In this document: positions 29,949 through 39,051 of the stretch, piece by piece
How the letters are laid out: the number at the start of each line of letters is the position of its first letter
How positions within the stretch are numbered: position 1 is the stretch's first letter
Source of the DNA: Caulobacter sp. RHG1
GTDB lineage: Bacteria > Pseudomonadota > Alphaproteobacteria > Caulobacterales > Caulobacteraceae
Assembly (NCBI RefSeq): GCF_013181195.1
Contig: NZ_SMZP01000001.1
Location: 558,001-622,000, forward strand
Length of the DNA: 64,000 nucleotides
Direction: 5' to 3'
Program-made: the position numbers and the translations under genes
Notes under the pieces: generated by a model
What the model saw: the letters and a program-made list of their open reading frames with translations, nothing else
Told to the model about the DNA's origin: nothing
Database searches by the model: none

Positions 29949-30677
29949 CTAGAACGGCAGCCAGCGGCGCTGGCGGCTGTAGCCGAGGTAACCGACATTG
30001 GCCCCCAGGCGCAGGCCGACGCCGGCGCGGATCGGGGCCAGGGTGATCTCGTCGGCCTTCTGGTAGTTCACGCCCAGACCGCCCACGAGATAGGCCGTGC
30101 CCTCCACGCCGGGGAAGCGGCGGAAGATGGCGTCGGGATATTGCAGGTTATAGCAGAGGGTGAAGACGCGGCTGGCGTTGCCGCCCCAGTCCCAGCCCAC
30201 CGTCGGCCCCTGCCAGAACACTTCCTGGGTCGGGCGCCCCTTCATGTAGAGCAGGCCGCGGCCATAGCGCAGGCCGGCGATGAACGCGCCCGAGCCCTCT
30301 TCGCCAGCGATATAGGCGGTCGGCTGCCCCTTGTCCTTGAAGATCCGTTCGATCGCCGAGCCGGCGCTCTCGGCCGTCACGCCCAGGAAGTCGGACGTGG
30401 CCCGCACCATTTCGTCGGCCGAATAGGTCTGGGCGCGCCCCGTGTCATAGGCTGGAGTAGGACCACCCGAGTTCGACGGCGGCGGCGACGGATAGGCGCC
30501 GTAGGTGTCCTGAGCGGGAGGCGGCGGCGGCGTGTAGGGATCGGCCGCGCGCGCCGGGCCGATCGGCTGAGGCGGCGGCAGTTGTTCGCTGTAGTTGCTC
30601 TGGCGCGCCAGGGCCTCGGTGGCCGCGGCGCTAAGGCCGGCGGCGGCGCCCGAGAGGATCAGCTTGCGACGGTCCAT
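29949..30677 (-). CDS. eipA: Envelope integrity protein EipA (DUF1134)
   Basis: EipA is a periplasmic beta-barrel-like protein needed for envelope stress resistance in Brucella. The 242-aa product has a Tat-like signal (MDRRKLILSGAAAGLSAAA), a proline-rich linker (about residues 35-70) and the complete DUF1134 domain: IERIFKDKGQPTAYIAGEE, VFWQGPTVGWDWGGNASRV, VEGTAYLVGGLGVNYQ and APIRAGVGLRLGANVGYLGY. ATG at 30677 follows GGAGGG. A perfect CtrA box lies 70 nt upstream, as expected from CtrA control of eipA reported in Brucella. The gene is divergent from lepA. Confidence 0.88.
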   Translation of the reverse strand: MDRRKLILSGAAAGLSAAATEALARQSNYSEQLPPPQPIGPARAADPYTPPPPPAQDTYGAYPSPPPSNSGGPTPAYDTGRAQTYSADEMVRATSDFLGVTAESAGSAIERIFKDKGQPTAYIAGEEGSGAFIAGLRYGRGLLYMKGRPTQEVFWQGPTVGWDWGGNASRVFTLCYNLQYPDAIFRRFPGVEGTAYLVGGLGVNYQKADEITLAPIRAGVGLRLGANVGYLGYSRQRRWLPF

Positions 30678-30700
30678 GGGAGCCCTCCAGATCGATTTCA

Positions 30701-30717
30701 TTGCAACGTTGTTGCAA
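30701..30717. promoter_or_regulatory. Palindrome in the eipA upstream region
   Basis: TTGCAAC-GTT-GTTGCAA is a perfect inverted repeat with 7-bp arms, 24 nt upstream of the eipA start. It may be a repressor operator or an RNA hairpin in the eipA leader. The regulator is unknown. Confidence 0.5.
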
Positions 30718-30746
30718 GTCATTGAGACCGGTTTGGGGCTCCAAAC

Positions 30747-30761
30747 TTAACGACCGGTTAA
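30747..30761. promoter_or_regulatory. CtrA box shared by eipA and lepA
   Basis: TTAA-CGACCGG-TTAA matches the full TTAA-N7-TTAA consensus of the cell-cycle regulator CtrA. It lies about 70 nt upstream of eipA and 56 nt upstream of lepA. CtrA control of the DUF1134 gene is described in Brucella, which makes eipA the likelier target. Confidence 0.75.
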
Positions 30762-30816
30762 GCATGACGGGCGCGCTGCGCCGCAACGCCCCCTCGCGAA
30801 GCGGGTCAAATGTGCT

Positions 30817-32637
30817 ATGCGCACGCCCATGACTTCGACGCCTCTCGACAAGATCCGCAACTTTTCCATCGTTGCCCACATCGACCACGGCAAATCGACG
30901 CTCTCGGATCGTCTGATCCAGGAGACCGGCGGCCTGACTGCGCGCGAGATGAGCGCCCAGGTTCTCGATAACATGGACATCGAGAAAGAGCGCGGCATCA
31001 CCATCAAGGCGCAGACCGTGCGCCTGAAGTACCGTGCCGACGACGGCGAGGACTACATCCTCAACCTGATGGACACCCCCGGGCACGTCGACTTCGCCTA
31101 TGAGGTCAGTCGCTCGCTGGCCGCCTGCGAAGGCTCGATCCTGGTCGTCGACGCCTCGCAAGGCGTGGAAGCCCAGACCCTGGCCAATGTCTATTCGGCG
31201 ATCGACAACAATCACGAAATCGTCCCGGTCCTGAACAAGATCGATCTGCCGGCCGCCGAGCCCGAGCGTGTGCGCGCCCAGATCGAGGATCTGATCGGCC
31301 TGGACGCCAGCGACGCCGTCCTGGCCAGCGCCAAGTCGGGCCTGGGAATCCACGACGTGCTGGAAGCCATCGTCACCCGCCTGCCCGCCCCCAAGGGAGA
31401 CCGCGACGCCCCGCTGAAGGCGCTGCTGGTCGACGCCTGGTACGACGCCTATCTGGGCGTGGTCGTTCTCGTGCGCATCTTCGACGGCACGCTGAAGGCC
31501 GGCCAGCAGGTCCGCATGATGCAGACCGGCGCCACCCACCGCATCGACAAGGTCGGCGTGTTCACGCCCAAGGCCACCGACGTCGCGGAACTGGGTCCGG
31601 GTGAGGTCGGCTTCTTCACCGCCTCGATCAAGGAAGTGGCCGACGCCGCCGTCGGCGACACCATCACTGACGAGAAGAAGCAGACGGCCGAGCCGCTGAA
31701 AGGCTTCAAGGACGTCCAGCCGGTGGTGTTCTGCGGTCTGTTCCCGGTCGACGCCGCCGACTTCGAGGACCTGCGCGCCGCCGTCGGCAAGCTGCGCCTG
31801 AACGACGGCAGCTTCACCTACGAGATGGAGAGCAGCGCCGCGCTGGGCTTCGGCTTCCGCTGCGGCTTCCTGGGTCTGCTGCACCTGGAGATCATCCAGG
31901 AGCGCCTGAGCCGCGAGTTCGACCTCGACCTGATCGCGACGGCGCCGTCGGTCGTCTACAAGATCCACATGCGCAATGGCGACGAGATGGAGCTGCACAA
32001 TCCGGCCGATCTGCCGGACGTGATGCAGATCGAGAACATCTCCGAGCCGTGGATCAAGGCGACGATCTTCACCCCGGACGAGTATCTGGGCGGCGTGATC
32101 AAGCTGTGCCAGGACCGCCGCGGCATGCAGCGTGAACTCAGCTACGTCGGCAACCGCGCCATGGTCATCTACGACCTGCCGCTGAACGAAGTAGTGTTCG
32201 ACTTCTACGACCGCCTGAAGTCGATCTCGAAGGGCTATGCCAGCTTCGACTACCAGCTCGAGGACTACCGCGTCGGCGACTTGGTGAAGATGTCGATCCT
32301 GGTCAATGCCGAGCCGGTCGACGCCCTGTCGATGCTGGTCCACCGCGACCGCGCCGAAAGCCGCGGCCGGGGCATGTGCGAGAAGATGAAGGAGCTCATC
32401 CCGCAGCACATGTTCGTCATCCCCATCCAGGCGGCGATCGGCGGCCGGATCATCGCCCGCGAGACTGTCCGCGCCCTGCGCAAGGACGTGACCGCCAAGT
32501 GCTACGGCGGCGACGCCTCGCGTAAGCGCAAGCTGCTGGACAAGCAGAAGGCCGGCAAGAAGCGCATGCGCCAGTTCGGCAAGGTCGAGATCCCGCAGGA
32601 AGCCTTCATCGCCGCGCTGAAGATGGACGAGGATTGA
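30817..32637 (+). CDS. lepA: Elongation factor 4 (LepA) GTPase
   Basis: LepA is a ribosome-associated translational GTPase. The 606-aa product has G1 AHIDHGKST (residues 19-27), [11 protein letters not shown] (G3), NKIDLPAAE (G4), domains II-III, and the LepA-only C-terminal domain ending [13 protein letters not shown] at 30817 (MRTPMTSTP) or ATG at 30829 (MTSTPLDKI) could start it; homologues begin at the latter. It is followed by a strong bidirectional terminator. Confidence 0.97.
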   Translation: MRTPMTSTPLDKIRNFSIVAHIDHGKSTLSDRLIQETGGLTAREMSAQVLDNMDIEKERGITIKAQTVRLKYRADDGEDYILNLMDTPGHVDFAYEVSRSLAACEGSILVVDASQGVEAQTLANVYSAIDNNHEIVPVLNKIDLPAAEPERVRAQIEDLIGLDASDAVLASAKSGLGIHDVLEAIVTRLPAPKGDRDAPLKALLVDAWYDAYLGVVVLVRIFDGTLKAGQQVRMMQTGATHRIDKVGVFTPKATDVAELGPGEVGFFTASIKEVADAAVGDTITDEKKQTAEPLKGFKDVQPVVFCGLFPVDAADFEDLRAAVGKLRLNDGSFTYEMESSAALGFGFRCGFLGLLHLEIIQERLSREFDLDLIATAPSVVYKIHMRNGDEMELHNPADLPDVMQIENISEPWIKATIFTPDEYLGGVIKLCQDRRGMQRELSYVGNRAMVIYDLPLNEVVFDFYDRLKSISKGYASFDYQLEDYRVGDLVKMSILVNAEPVDALSMLVHRDRAESRGRGMCEKMKELIPQHMFVIPIQAAIGGRIIARETVRALRKDVTAKCYGGDASRKRKLLDKQKAGKKRMRQFGKVEIPQEAFIAALKMDED

Positions 32638-32665
32638 TCGGCCCCCGCCGTCCTCTCGAACAAAC

Positions 32666-32704
32666 AAAAACGCCCCGCCGGTCCAACCGGCGGGGCGTTT
32701 GTCT
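32666..32704. terminator. Bidirectional rho-independent terminator
   Basis: ACGCCCCGCCGGT/ACCGGCGGGGCGT is a perfect 13-bp stem with a CCA loop, flanked by AAAAA on the left and TTTG on the right. It can end lepA rightward and the hybrid kinase gene leftward. Confidence 0.93.
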
Positions 32705-32725
32705 TTTCGGGATGGGAGCCGGCGG

Positions 32726-35700
32726 CTACCGACCTCCCAGCGTCTCCAGCCACGCCTTCAGCACTTCGCGAGCGGCCTGGGCGCTGGCGCGGGCCTGAGC
32801 GACGGCTTCCTGGACGCCTTGGCCGGCGACGCAGGCGCTTTCGACCTTGCGAGCGTCGGCGCCCAGAGTGTCGAAGCCCAGCAGTCCCGCCGAGCCGGCC
32901 AGGGAGTGGCCGTCGGATTCCAGGATCTCGAGGTCATCGGACTGGAACTTGCCATCCAACTGGACCAGCAGCAGGCCGCCCAGCTTCACGGCGGCGTCCT
33001 TGCCCATGGTCTCGATGAAGTCCTCGCGGGCGCGCGCCTCGCCGGACAGGTCAGGGATCGCCGACTCGGCGACGCCGCCGATGCGGGCCAGGTCGGGCCG
33101 CAGATGGTCGGTCAGCAGCTTGTCCAGCTCGCGCTCGTGGAATGGCTTGAGCAGATGGCCCACCATCCCCGCCTCGCGACAGGCGGCGACCTGGGCTTCG
33201 GTGTTGCTGGCGGTCAGGGCGACGATCGGACCGCAGTCCAGGCCCAGAGCGACGATCTCTCGGGTGGCGGCCAGACCGTCCAGCACCGGCATGTGCAGAT
33301 CCATCAGGACGAGGTCGTAGCGTTGCTGGGCCACAGCCTGCACGGCTTCGGCCCCGTCGCAGGCGACGTCGACCATCAGGCCACGGCGCTTCAGCAGTTC
33401 CTCGGCCAGTTCACGGTTCAGCTCGACGTCGTCGACCAGCAGGACCCGGCCGACATAGTCGCCGTGCTCCACATCGACCCGCAGCGGCTGGGCGATCGGA
33501 TCGGCGGTGAACAGGACGAGTTCGACCCAGAAGGTCGAGCCCTTGCCGATCTCGCTCTGGACGCCGATACGGCCGCCCATAAGCTCGACCAGCTCACTGC
33601 AGATCGCCAGGCCCAGGCCCGTGCCGCCGAACACGCGGGTGATCGAGCCATCGGCTTGAGCGAAACGGGTGAACAGGCGCTCGATGGCCTCGGGCGCGAT
33701 GCCCACGCCCTCGTCGACGACCTCCAGCCGCAGGCGGACGACGCCGCCGACCTGGATCACGTCGGTGCGCACCGTGACCGCCCCCTCGCGGGTGAACTTC
33801 ACGGCGTTGGACAGCAGGTTCAGCAGGATCTGGCGCAGGCGCAGTTGGTCGCCGATCACCCAGCCGACGGAATCGCCGCTGGCGGTCAGGGTCACCCGCC
33901 GCTCTCCGGCCTGAGGTTCGACGAAGGCGATGCTGTCGGCGACGAAGTCGTCGAAGTTGAAGGCCCCGGCCTCCAGCTCGACGGCTCCGGCCTCCAGCTT
34001 GGAGAAGTCGAGGATGTCGTTGATCAAGCTGCTCAGCGTCTCGCCGGCCGAGCGGATGCGGTCCACCTTGCGGCGGGCCGACGGCGTCAGCGCCTCCTCG
34101 GCCAGCAGGCGCGAGAAGCCGACCACGCCGTTCAACGGCGTGCGCAGCTCGTGGGACATGTTGGCCAGGAATTCGGCCTTGGCCAGGGTGGCGGCTTCGG
34201 CGTCGTCCTTGGCGGCGGCCAGCTGCACGGCCATGCTGGCCAGATGCTCGGTCTGGCGCTCCAGGGCTTCCTGGGCCTCGACGCGAGCGGTCAGGTCCTG
34301 GACCTGGGCGATGAAGTGCTTGGGGCTGCCGTCGGAATTGGCCACCATCGACACCGACAGACGCACCCAGACGATCGCGCCGTCCTTGCGGATATAGCGC
34401 TTGTCCATGTGGTAGTTCGGGATCGCGCCGGCCACCAGTTGCTGAAGCAGGCCCAGATCCTTGTCGAGGTCGTCCGGGTGCGTGATCGTCTGGAAGTCGA
34501 CCGCCAGCATCTCCTGGGCGCTGTAGCCGACGATGTCGCAATAGGCGCTGTTCACCCGGGCGAAGCCGCCCTCCGGCGACACCAGGGCGATGCCGACGGC
34601 CGCGTTGTGGAACGCCGTCTCGAACAGGGCCGCTTGAGCCTTCCGCGCCGAGATGTCGTGCATCAGGGCCGTGAAGCTCCAGCCATCGGGGCCGCGCTCG
34701 GCGCTGATCGCCAACTCGATCGTGAAGGCTTCGCCGGACTTGCGCAGAGCCGGAACCTCGACGCGCTGGTCGACGAAGGCGCTGTGTCCGGTGCGGATAA
34801 AGCCCGCCATGTCGTCCAACTGCGCCTGGCGGCGATGCGGCGGAGTGATGAAGTCGGTCAGCGGCTTGCCGAACACGTCGCTGCTGGACCAGCCGAAGGT
34901 CTGCTCGGCAAAGCGGTTCCAGCCCGTCACCAAACCTTGGGCGTCCGTGGTGACGATGGCCTGGTGGGCGTTGGCGAGGATCTTGCGAGAGCGGGCCTCG
35001 CTGGCCTGCAGCTGATCCTCCAGCGCCTTGCGGTCGCTGATGTCGCGGATCACGGCGACCGTGTCGAAGCGCCCGTCTTCATCGTTCTGGGCCAGACGGA
35101 AACGGGTTTCGACCCAGACGGCGTGACCTTCGCGGTGCAGGGCGCGGTGGCGGACAGTCGCGACGTCCTGACCGTTGGCCAGGCGCTGCAAGGCGGCGGA
35201 CACCAGCCAGCGGTCGTCGGCGTGGATGAACTCAAGGGCTCCACGCCCCGCCATCTCTTCGGGCGTCCAGCCGATCAGGCTCTGGACCGCCGGCGAGACG
35301 TAGTCGCTGGCGCCGTTGAAGCGGATGCGCGCCACCGTATCGGCCATGCTGGCGGCCAGCAGCTTGTAGCCGGAGCGACTGCGCTTGAGGGCGATCGTCG
35401 CGGCCTCGCGGTTGGTGATGTCCTCCAGAACGCCAAACACGCCGATCGGCTTGCCGTCGGCGTCGAATTCGCAAGTGGCGCGGCCAAAGCAGGTGCGGAA
35501 GACCCCATCGCCGCGCACGATGCGGATCTTGTAGCTCTGCGGCGCGCCGGCCAGGGCGTCTCGCAGACATTCGCGCAGCAAGTCCTGGTCGTCTGGATGA
35601 ACCAGTTCCAGCCAGTGCTCGAAGCCAGGCCTGAAGGATCCCGGCTCGCGGCCGTAGATGCGATAGACCTCGTCGGACCAGATCACCGTCCGCTCGACCA

Positions 35701-36265
35701 GGTCGGCGCGCCAGTGGCCAACGCCGGAAATGGTCTCTGTCATGGCCAGCAAGCGGCTTTGCTCGCCGCTCTGGTGCTTGGCGCGACGGGCTTCAAGACG
35801 CGCCACAACCAGGTCGGCCAGCATCTTGAGCTGGTCGATCAGGTGCTGGGCCGGACGCTCACGCGGCGTGTGGTCGATCACGCATAGCGTGCCCAGATTG
35901 TAGCCGTCGTCGCTGGTCAGGACCGCGCCGACATAGAACTTCACGAAGGGCTCGCCGACCGCCAGCGGATTTTCCGCGAAGCGCGGATCCTTGGCCGAGT
36001 CCTCGACGATCAGGACGCCGTGCGGCTCCAGGCGCAGGGCATGGTCGCAGAACGCCAGCTCTCGCGGGGTCGAGCAGACCGCCAGGCCGTGACGGGACTT
36101 GAACCACTGTCGATGGTCATCGACCAGCGAGACCAGCGAAATCGGCGTGCCGAACAGCGCCGCCGCCCGAGCCGTGATCTCGTCAAAGACGTCCTCGGCC
36201 CCGGTGTCCAGCACGCGGTACGATTTCAGGGCCGCCAGGCGGGCGGCCTCGATGTCTGGGTTCAC
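32726..36265 (-). CDS. Hybrid sensor histidine kinase GAF-PAS(4)-HisKA-HATPase-REC-Hpt
   Basis: The 1179-aa cytoplasmic sensor has no membrane segment. Order: GAF (about 20-160), four PAS units (about 175-290, 295-415, 420-545, 545-665), HisKA with H705 in NMSHELRTPLNG, an HATPase with NLLSNAVKFT and GGTGLGLAI, REC with D989 in LVLMDLHMP, and Hpt with H1120 in ESDGHSLAGSAG. It therefore holds all four relay stations in one chain. The GAF start resembles light- or ligand-binding sensors, but no conserved chromophore cysteine is identified. It overlaps the response regulator by ATGA. Confidence 0.92.
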   Translation of the reverse strand: MNPDIEAARLAALKSYRVLDTGAEDVFDEITARAAALFGTPISLVSLVDDHRQWFKSRHGLAVCSTPRELAFCDHALRLEPHGVLIVEDSAKDPRFAENPLAVGEPFVKFYVGAVLTSDDGYNLGTLCVIDHTPRERPAQHLIDQLKMLADLVVARLEARRAKHQSGEQSRLLAMTETISGVGHWRADLVERTVIWSDEVYRIYGREPGSFRPGFEHWLELVHPDDQDLLRECLRDALAGAPQSYKIRIVRGDGVFRTCFGRATCEFDADGKPIGVFGVLEDITNREAATIALKRSRSGYKLLAASMADTVARIRFNGASDYVSPAVQSLIGWTPEEMAGRGALEFIHADDRWLVSAALQRLANGQDVATVRHRALHREGHAVWVETRFRLAQNDEDGRFDTVAVIRDISDRKALEDQLQASEARSRKILANAHQAIVTTDAQGLVTGWNRFAEQTFGWSSSDVFGKPLTDFITPPHRRQAQLDDMAGFIRTGHSAFVDQRVEVPALRKSGEAFTIELAISAERGPDGWSFTALMHDISARKAQAALFETAFHNAAVGIALVSPEGGFARVNSAYCDIVGYSAQEMLAVDFQTITHPDDLDKDLGLLQQLVAGAIPNYHMDKRYIRKDGAIVWVRLSVSMVANSDGSPKHFIAQVQDLTARVEAQEALERQTEHLASMAVQLAAAKDDAEAATLAKAEFLANMSHELRTPLNGVVGFSRLLAEEALTPSARRKVDRIRSAGETLSSLINDILDFSKLEAGAVELEAGAFNFDDFVADSIAFVEPQAGERRVTLTASGDSVGWVIGDQLRLRQILLNLLSNAVKFTREGAVTVRTDVIQVGGVVRLRLEVVDEGVGIAPEAIERLFTRFAQADGSITRVFGGTGLGLAICSELVELMGGRIGVQSEIGKGSTFWVELVLFTADPIAQPLRVDVEHGDYVGRVLLVDDVELNRELAEELLKRRGLMVDVACDGAEAVQAVAQQRYDLVLMDLHMPVLDGLAATREIVALGLDCGPIVALTASNTEAQVAACREAGMVGHLLKPFHERELDKLLTDHLRPDLARIGGVAESAIPDLSGEARAREDFIETMGKDAAVKLGGLLLVQLDGKFQSDDLEILESDGHSLAGSAGLLGFDTLGADARKVESACVAGQGVQEAVAQARASAQAAREVLKAWLETLGGR

Positions 36266-36717
36266 CGGGTCGCGTCCGTATCGTTCGCGGGCGGGGCGAC
36301 AGACGTTCGAGTGGCCAGGGTGTGGATCTTCTGGGCCGCTTCCAGCGGAGCGAAGGGCTTCATCAGATAGTCGTCGGCGCCGGCGCTGATCGCCTGGGCG
36401 ATGCGGTCCAGGCGCCCGCCGCCGGTGATCATCATCACCCGAGCCTTGCCCTCCGAGGCGGCCTTGATGCGGTTCAGCATTTCCAGGCCGTCGATGCGCG
36501 GCATGCGGATATCGACCACCCAGACGTCCGGCGGCGACTGCATGGCGGCGGCCAGCGCCGCCTCGCCGTCTGCAAAGCCCACGACCACGTGGCCGCAGCG
36601 CGCCAGGCTGGCTTCCAGGAAGGCGATCTGGATCGGGTCGTCGTCAACGACATAGATCAGCGAACCCAGGCCGCCTTCGACGCGTCCTTTCGAGAGATCG
36701 GTAGCTGAGTTGCCCAA
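36262..36717 (-). CDS. Single-domain response regulator
   Basis: The roughly 151-aa protein consists of a receiver domain: VVDDD acid pocket, phospho-acceptor Asp in VWVVDIRMP, MMITGGG and the lysine in DDYLMKPFAP. There is no output domain, so it probably passes phosphate on or acts by protein contact. I choose TTG at 36717 because GGAGGG lies 5 nt upstream; a TTG at 36750 also opens the frame. It is the first gene of the pair and overlaps the hybrid kinase, so it is the likely partner. Confidence 0.85.
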   Translation of the reverse strand: MGNSATDLSKGRVEGGLGSLIYVVDDDPIQIAFLEASLARCGHVVVGFADGEAALAAAMQSPPDVWVVDIRMPRIDGLEMLNRIKAASEGKARVMMITGGGRLDRIAQAISAGADDYLMKPFAPLEAAQKIHTLATRTSVAPPANDTDATR

Positions 36718-36833
36718 GACGCCCTCCGTTGGCCGAGTACGCGGCCGCAAAGGGAGAAGACGGCCTCACAGGTTCAAAATCTCTGAATCGGAGACCTTGG
36801 CCGCTGTGGCGCATCGCCGCATGGTTAAGGCGC

Positions 36834-37607
36834 TCAGAACGGCGGTTTGATCCGGTAGAATCGCGCCTCGCCCAGCAGGTCGTAAACCCGTCGAATGCGG
36901 AAAGCCTCCGGGCGCTTTTCCGACAGGGCGAACTCGGCCTGGCTCAAGCCGAACGGCGAGACATCGCCCGACAAGGTGGTCTTCACGACGATCAGGCGCG
37001 GGCTCTCGTCCAGACCGAAGGCGATGACGTCGCAACCCTCGGGATCGCCTTCACGCGAGGGACGCACGCGGGCGGCCAGGTCCGGACGGCCGCGATCAGA
37101 CAGGCGGCGGGCTTCATGGGCGATGATGCTGGCCACGCCCAGCCCCCGCAGGAAGCGGTCCTCGGCCTCGCGACTGGCCATGTCGAAGCGCTGGATCACG
37201 CGGACCACGCGCTCGTCCATCGGCATCGGTTGTGGGGGGGCGGCCTCGATCAGCGGCACGGCCGGCGGCGCGGCGAACAGGGCATGCGGGCGAACCGCGG
37301 CGGCCAGCAAGGCGGGCTTTGCGGCCAGGTGCTCCTCCACCGCTTGCAACAGGGCCGTGTCATAAGACCAGCGCGGCGGCTGATCGCGCAGGATCGGCAG
37401 GCCGATCAGGGACAGCACCGCCGAGATCTCGCCCTGCTTCCACAGGATCGGCATGTCGGCCTTGCCGGTGACGAACCGGACGCTGCGGTCATGGGCGCCG
37501 CGATCGACGGCCTTGCCGGCAAGCGTCTTCTCCAGCTGGACGACATAGTCGCCCACCACCACCGCGAGGTCAGCCCCCGTCCACTCGCGCCCCGATTCCC
37601 CCGTCAT
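36834..37607 (-). CDS. DUF3883-like protein of unknown function
   Basis: The 257-aa soluble protein is not well known. The C-terminal third (CDVIAFGLDESPRLIVVKTT, then FALSEKRPEAFRIRRVYDLL) resembles DUF3883, a nuclease-fold-like domain found beside restriction and helicase proteins. The residue pattern D...VKT resembles a PD-(D/E)xK core. The N-terminal half is helical with no hit. ATG at 37607 is chosen as the first conventional start; upstream codons read into the gap. There are no restriction genes nearby, so a defence role is speculative. Confidence 0.65.
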   Translation of the reverse strand: MTGESGREWTGADLAVVVGDYVVQLEKTLAGKAVDRGAHDRSVRFVTGKADMPILWKQGEISAVLSLIGLPILRDQPPRWSYDTALLQAVEEHLAAKPALLAAAVRPHALFAAPPAVPLIEAAPPQPMPMDERVVRVIQRFDMASREAEDRFLRGLGVASIIAHEARRLSDRGRPDLAARVRPSREGDPEGCDVIAFGLDESPRLIVVKTTLSGDVSPFGLSQAEFALSEKRPEAFRIRRVYDLLGEARFYRIKPPF

Positions 37608-37660
37608 CCGACAATGATGCGCCAGCCGAGGCGACGACGCCACAAGCTAGGGTATGCGGA

Positions 37661-38197
37661 TCAGCCCCTGGCCGCGTCGCCGGTCGCGCGGGGCGCGTCC
37701 TGGACGGGCATCTGGTCGGACTTCAGGCCGGCGGCGTCCATGGCGCGGCGCAGGGTGGTCACGGGATCGTCGGCGCCGACCTTGAAGGTCAGGGCCGCGG
37801 TCTCGGCGGGATTGTCGCCCAGATTGGCGAAGCCGCCGGCGCGCTGGGCGTTGAAGGTGACGCCATAGTCGCGGTTGCCCAGCACCCGACACAGCAGCAC
37901 GAAGGTCTTCTGGTCGCTCAGCAGGCGCGGGGTCTTCACGCAATCCATCGGCGTGACATCCGGCGCGGGGGCGTAGTTCCAGGCGCTGGGCGACATCTGC
38001 TGGTCGAAGGCCACCTTCAGGATCAGGACGCCCGGCGCGACCGTCGCCCCCTGCGCCGGGTAGGTGGAGACCATCTTCGGCGGGTTGGTCGGCGGCAGGA
38101 TCAGCACCGGCGAAACCTGGTTCGCCTCCTGCGCATGCGCGGCGGACGCGGCCAGGATGAGGGCAATCGACAGGGGAACCGAACGGCGGCGCGACAT
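37661..38197 (-). CDS. Secreted protein with one bacterial Ig-like (Big_5) domain
   Basis: The 178-aa protein has a signal peptide (residues 1 to about 22, MSRRRSVPLSIALILAASAA). A segment matching the SbsA Ig-like domain follows: PPKMVSTYPAQGATVAPGVL, then KVAFDQQMSPSAWNY, then NRDYGVTFNAQRAGGFANL. The short length suggests a single extracytoplasmic beta-sandwich, perhaps a cell-surface or periplasmic binding module. ATG at 38197 has a GGAAAG ribosome-binding site. It is divergent from the small basic gene at 38261. Confidence 0.75.
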   Translation of the reverse strand: MSRRRSVPLSIALILAASAAHAQEANQVSPVLILPPTNPPKMVSTYPAQGATVAPGVLILKVAFDQQMSPSAWNYAPAPDVTPMDCVKTPRLLSDQKTFVLLCRVLGNRDYGVTFNAQRAGGFANLGDNPAETAALTFKVGADDPVTTLRRAMDAAGLKSDQMPVQDAPRATGDAARG

Positions 38198-38260
38198 CTT
38201 TCCAGACTGACCGCCAAGCACGGCCTTCTCAAGGCGCTTTTGCAGGCCTACATCGCCCTT

Positions 38261-38434
38261 ATGACCGATAATCAGATCCCGCCCGCCGACGAGACGCCGA
38301 TGCAACGCGCCCTGCGCCTGAAAAAGGCCGCCCAGGGCAAGCACGGCCATGGCCCCAAGGCCTCCAGCGGCAAGGTCGAGCGCGCCAGCGCCGCCGCGCC
38401 CACCGGCAAGTCCAAGCCCTGGATGACCCGGTGA
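38261..38434 (+). CDS. Small basic protein upstream of a GST gene
   Basis: The 57-aa product is lysine-rich and low in complexity, beginning MTDNQIPPADETPMQRALRL and ending KSKPWMTR. It resembles short alphaproteobacterial proteins with an ETPMQRALR start and KPWM end. Its stop overlaps the GTG of the next gene (GTGA), so it is coupled to a glutathione S-transferase. The function is unknown, and no secretion signal is visible. Confidence 0.65.
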   Translation: MTDNQIPPADETPMQRALRLKKAAQGKHGHGPKASSGKVERASAAAPTGKSKPWMTR

Positions 38435-39051
38435 CGATTCCCAGGGTCCTCGGCCGCACGGGCTCGATCAATGTTCGCAAGGTGCTCTGGACCCTCGACG
38501 AACTTGGTCTGGCCTATGAGCGCGAGGACTGGGGCCAGGGCTTTGCGCCCACCAACGACGCCAAGTTCGTGAAGCTGAACCCCAACGCCCTCGTCCCCGT
38601 GCTGGTCGACGACGAGGGCTCCCTGTGGGAGAGCAACGCCATCTGCCGTTATGTGGCGACCGGCACGCCGCTCTATCCAGATGCCCGCCGTCCGCGCGCC
38701 ATCGTCGACCAGTGGATGGATTGGCAGGCCACCGAGCTGAACACCGCCTGGCGCTTCGCCTTCTCTGGCCTGGTGCGCAAGACCCGCGGCTTTGGCGACA
38801 AGCGGCGGATCCAGGCCAGCGTCGACGCCTGGAACGTGGCCATGGGCCTGCTGGACGCGCGCCTCGTGGACACCGGCGCCTATGTCACCGGCGAGCAGTT
38901 CACCCTGGCCGACATCGTGCTGGGCCTGTCGACCCACCGCTGGCTGCACAGCCCGATCGCGCGCGTCGAGTGGCCAGCGCTCAACGACTATTACGCGCGA
39001 CTGTCGCAACGGCCGGCTTTCCGGAAATGGGCGCTACCGGAGGTTCCGTAA
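38431..39051 (+). CDS. Glutathione S-transferase
   Basis: The 206-aa protein has the GST fold: N-terminal thioredoxin-like half with TGSINVRKVLWTLDEL and LNPNALVPVLVDDEGSLWES (cis-Pro and the ES glutathione-binding pair), then an all-helical C-terminal half. The probable electrophile substrate is unknown. The GTG start overlaps the small basic gene. The 3' end overlaps the convergent VanY-type gene by 71 nt, an unusually long convergent overlap. Confidence 0.88.
   Translation: MTIPRVLGRTGSINVRKVLWTLDELGLAYEREDWGQGFAPTNDAKFVKLNPNALVPVLVDDEGSLWESNAICRYVATGTPLYPDARRPRAIVDQWMDWQATELNTAWRFAFSGLVRKTRGFGDKRRIQASVDAWNVAMGLLDARLVDTGAYVTGEQFTLADIVLGLSTHRWLHSPIARVEWPALNDYYARLSQRPAFRKWALPEVP

Noticed and set aside
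30631-32667. 678-codon antisense frame across lepA
   Set aside because: Same reason: complement of a conserved gene with no protein-family signal.
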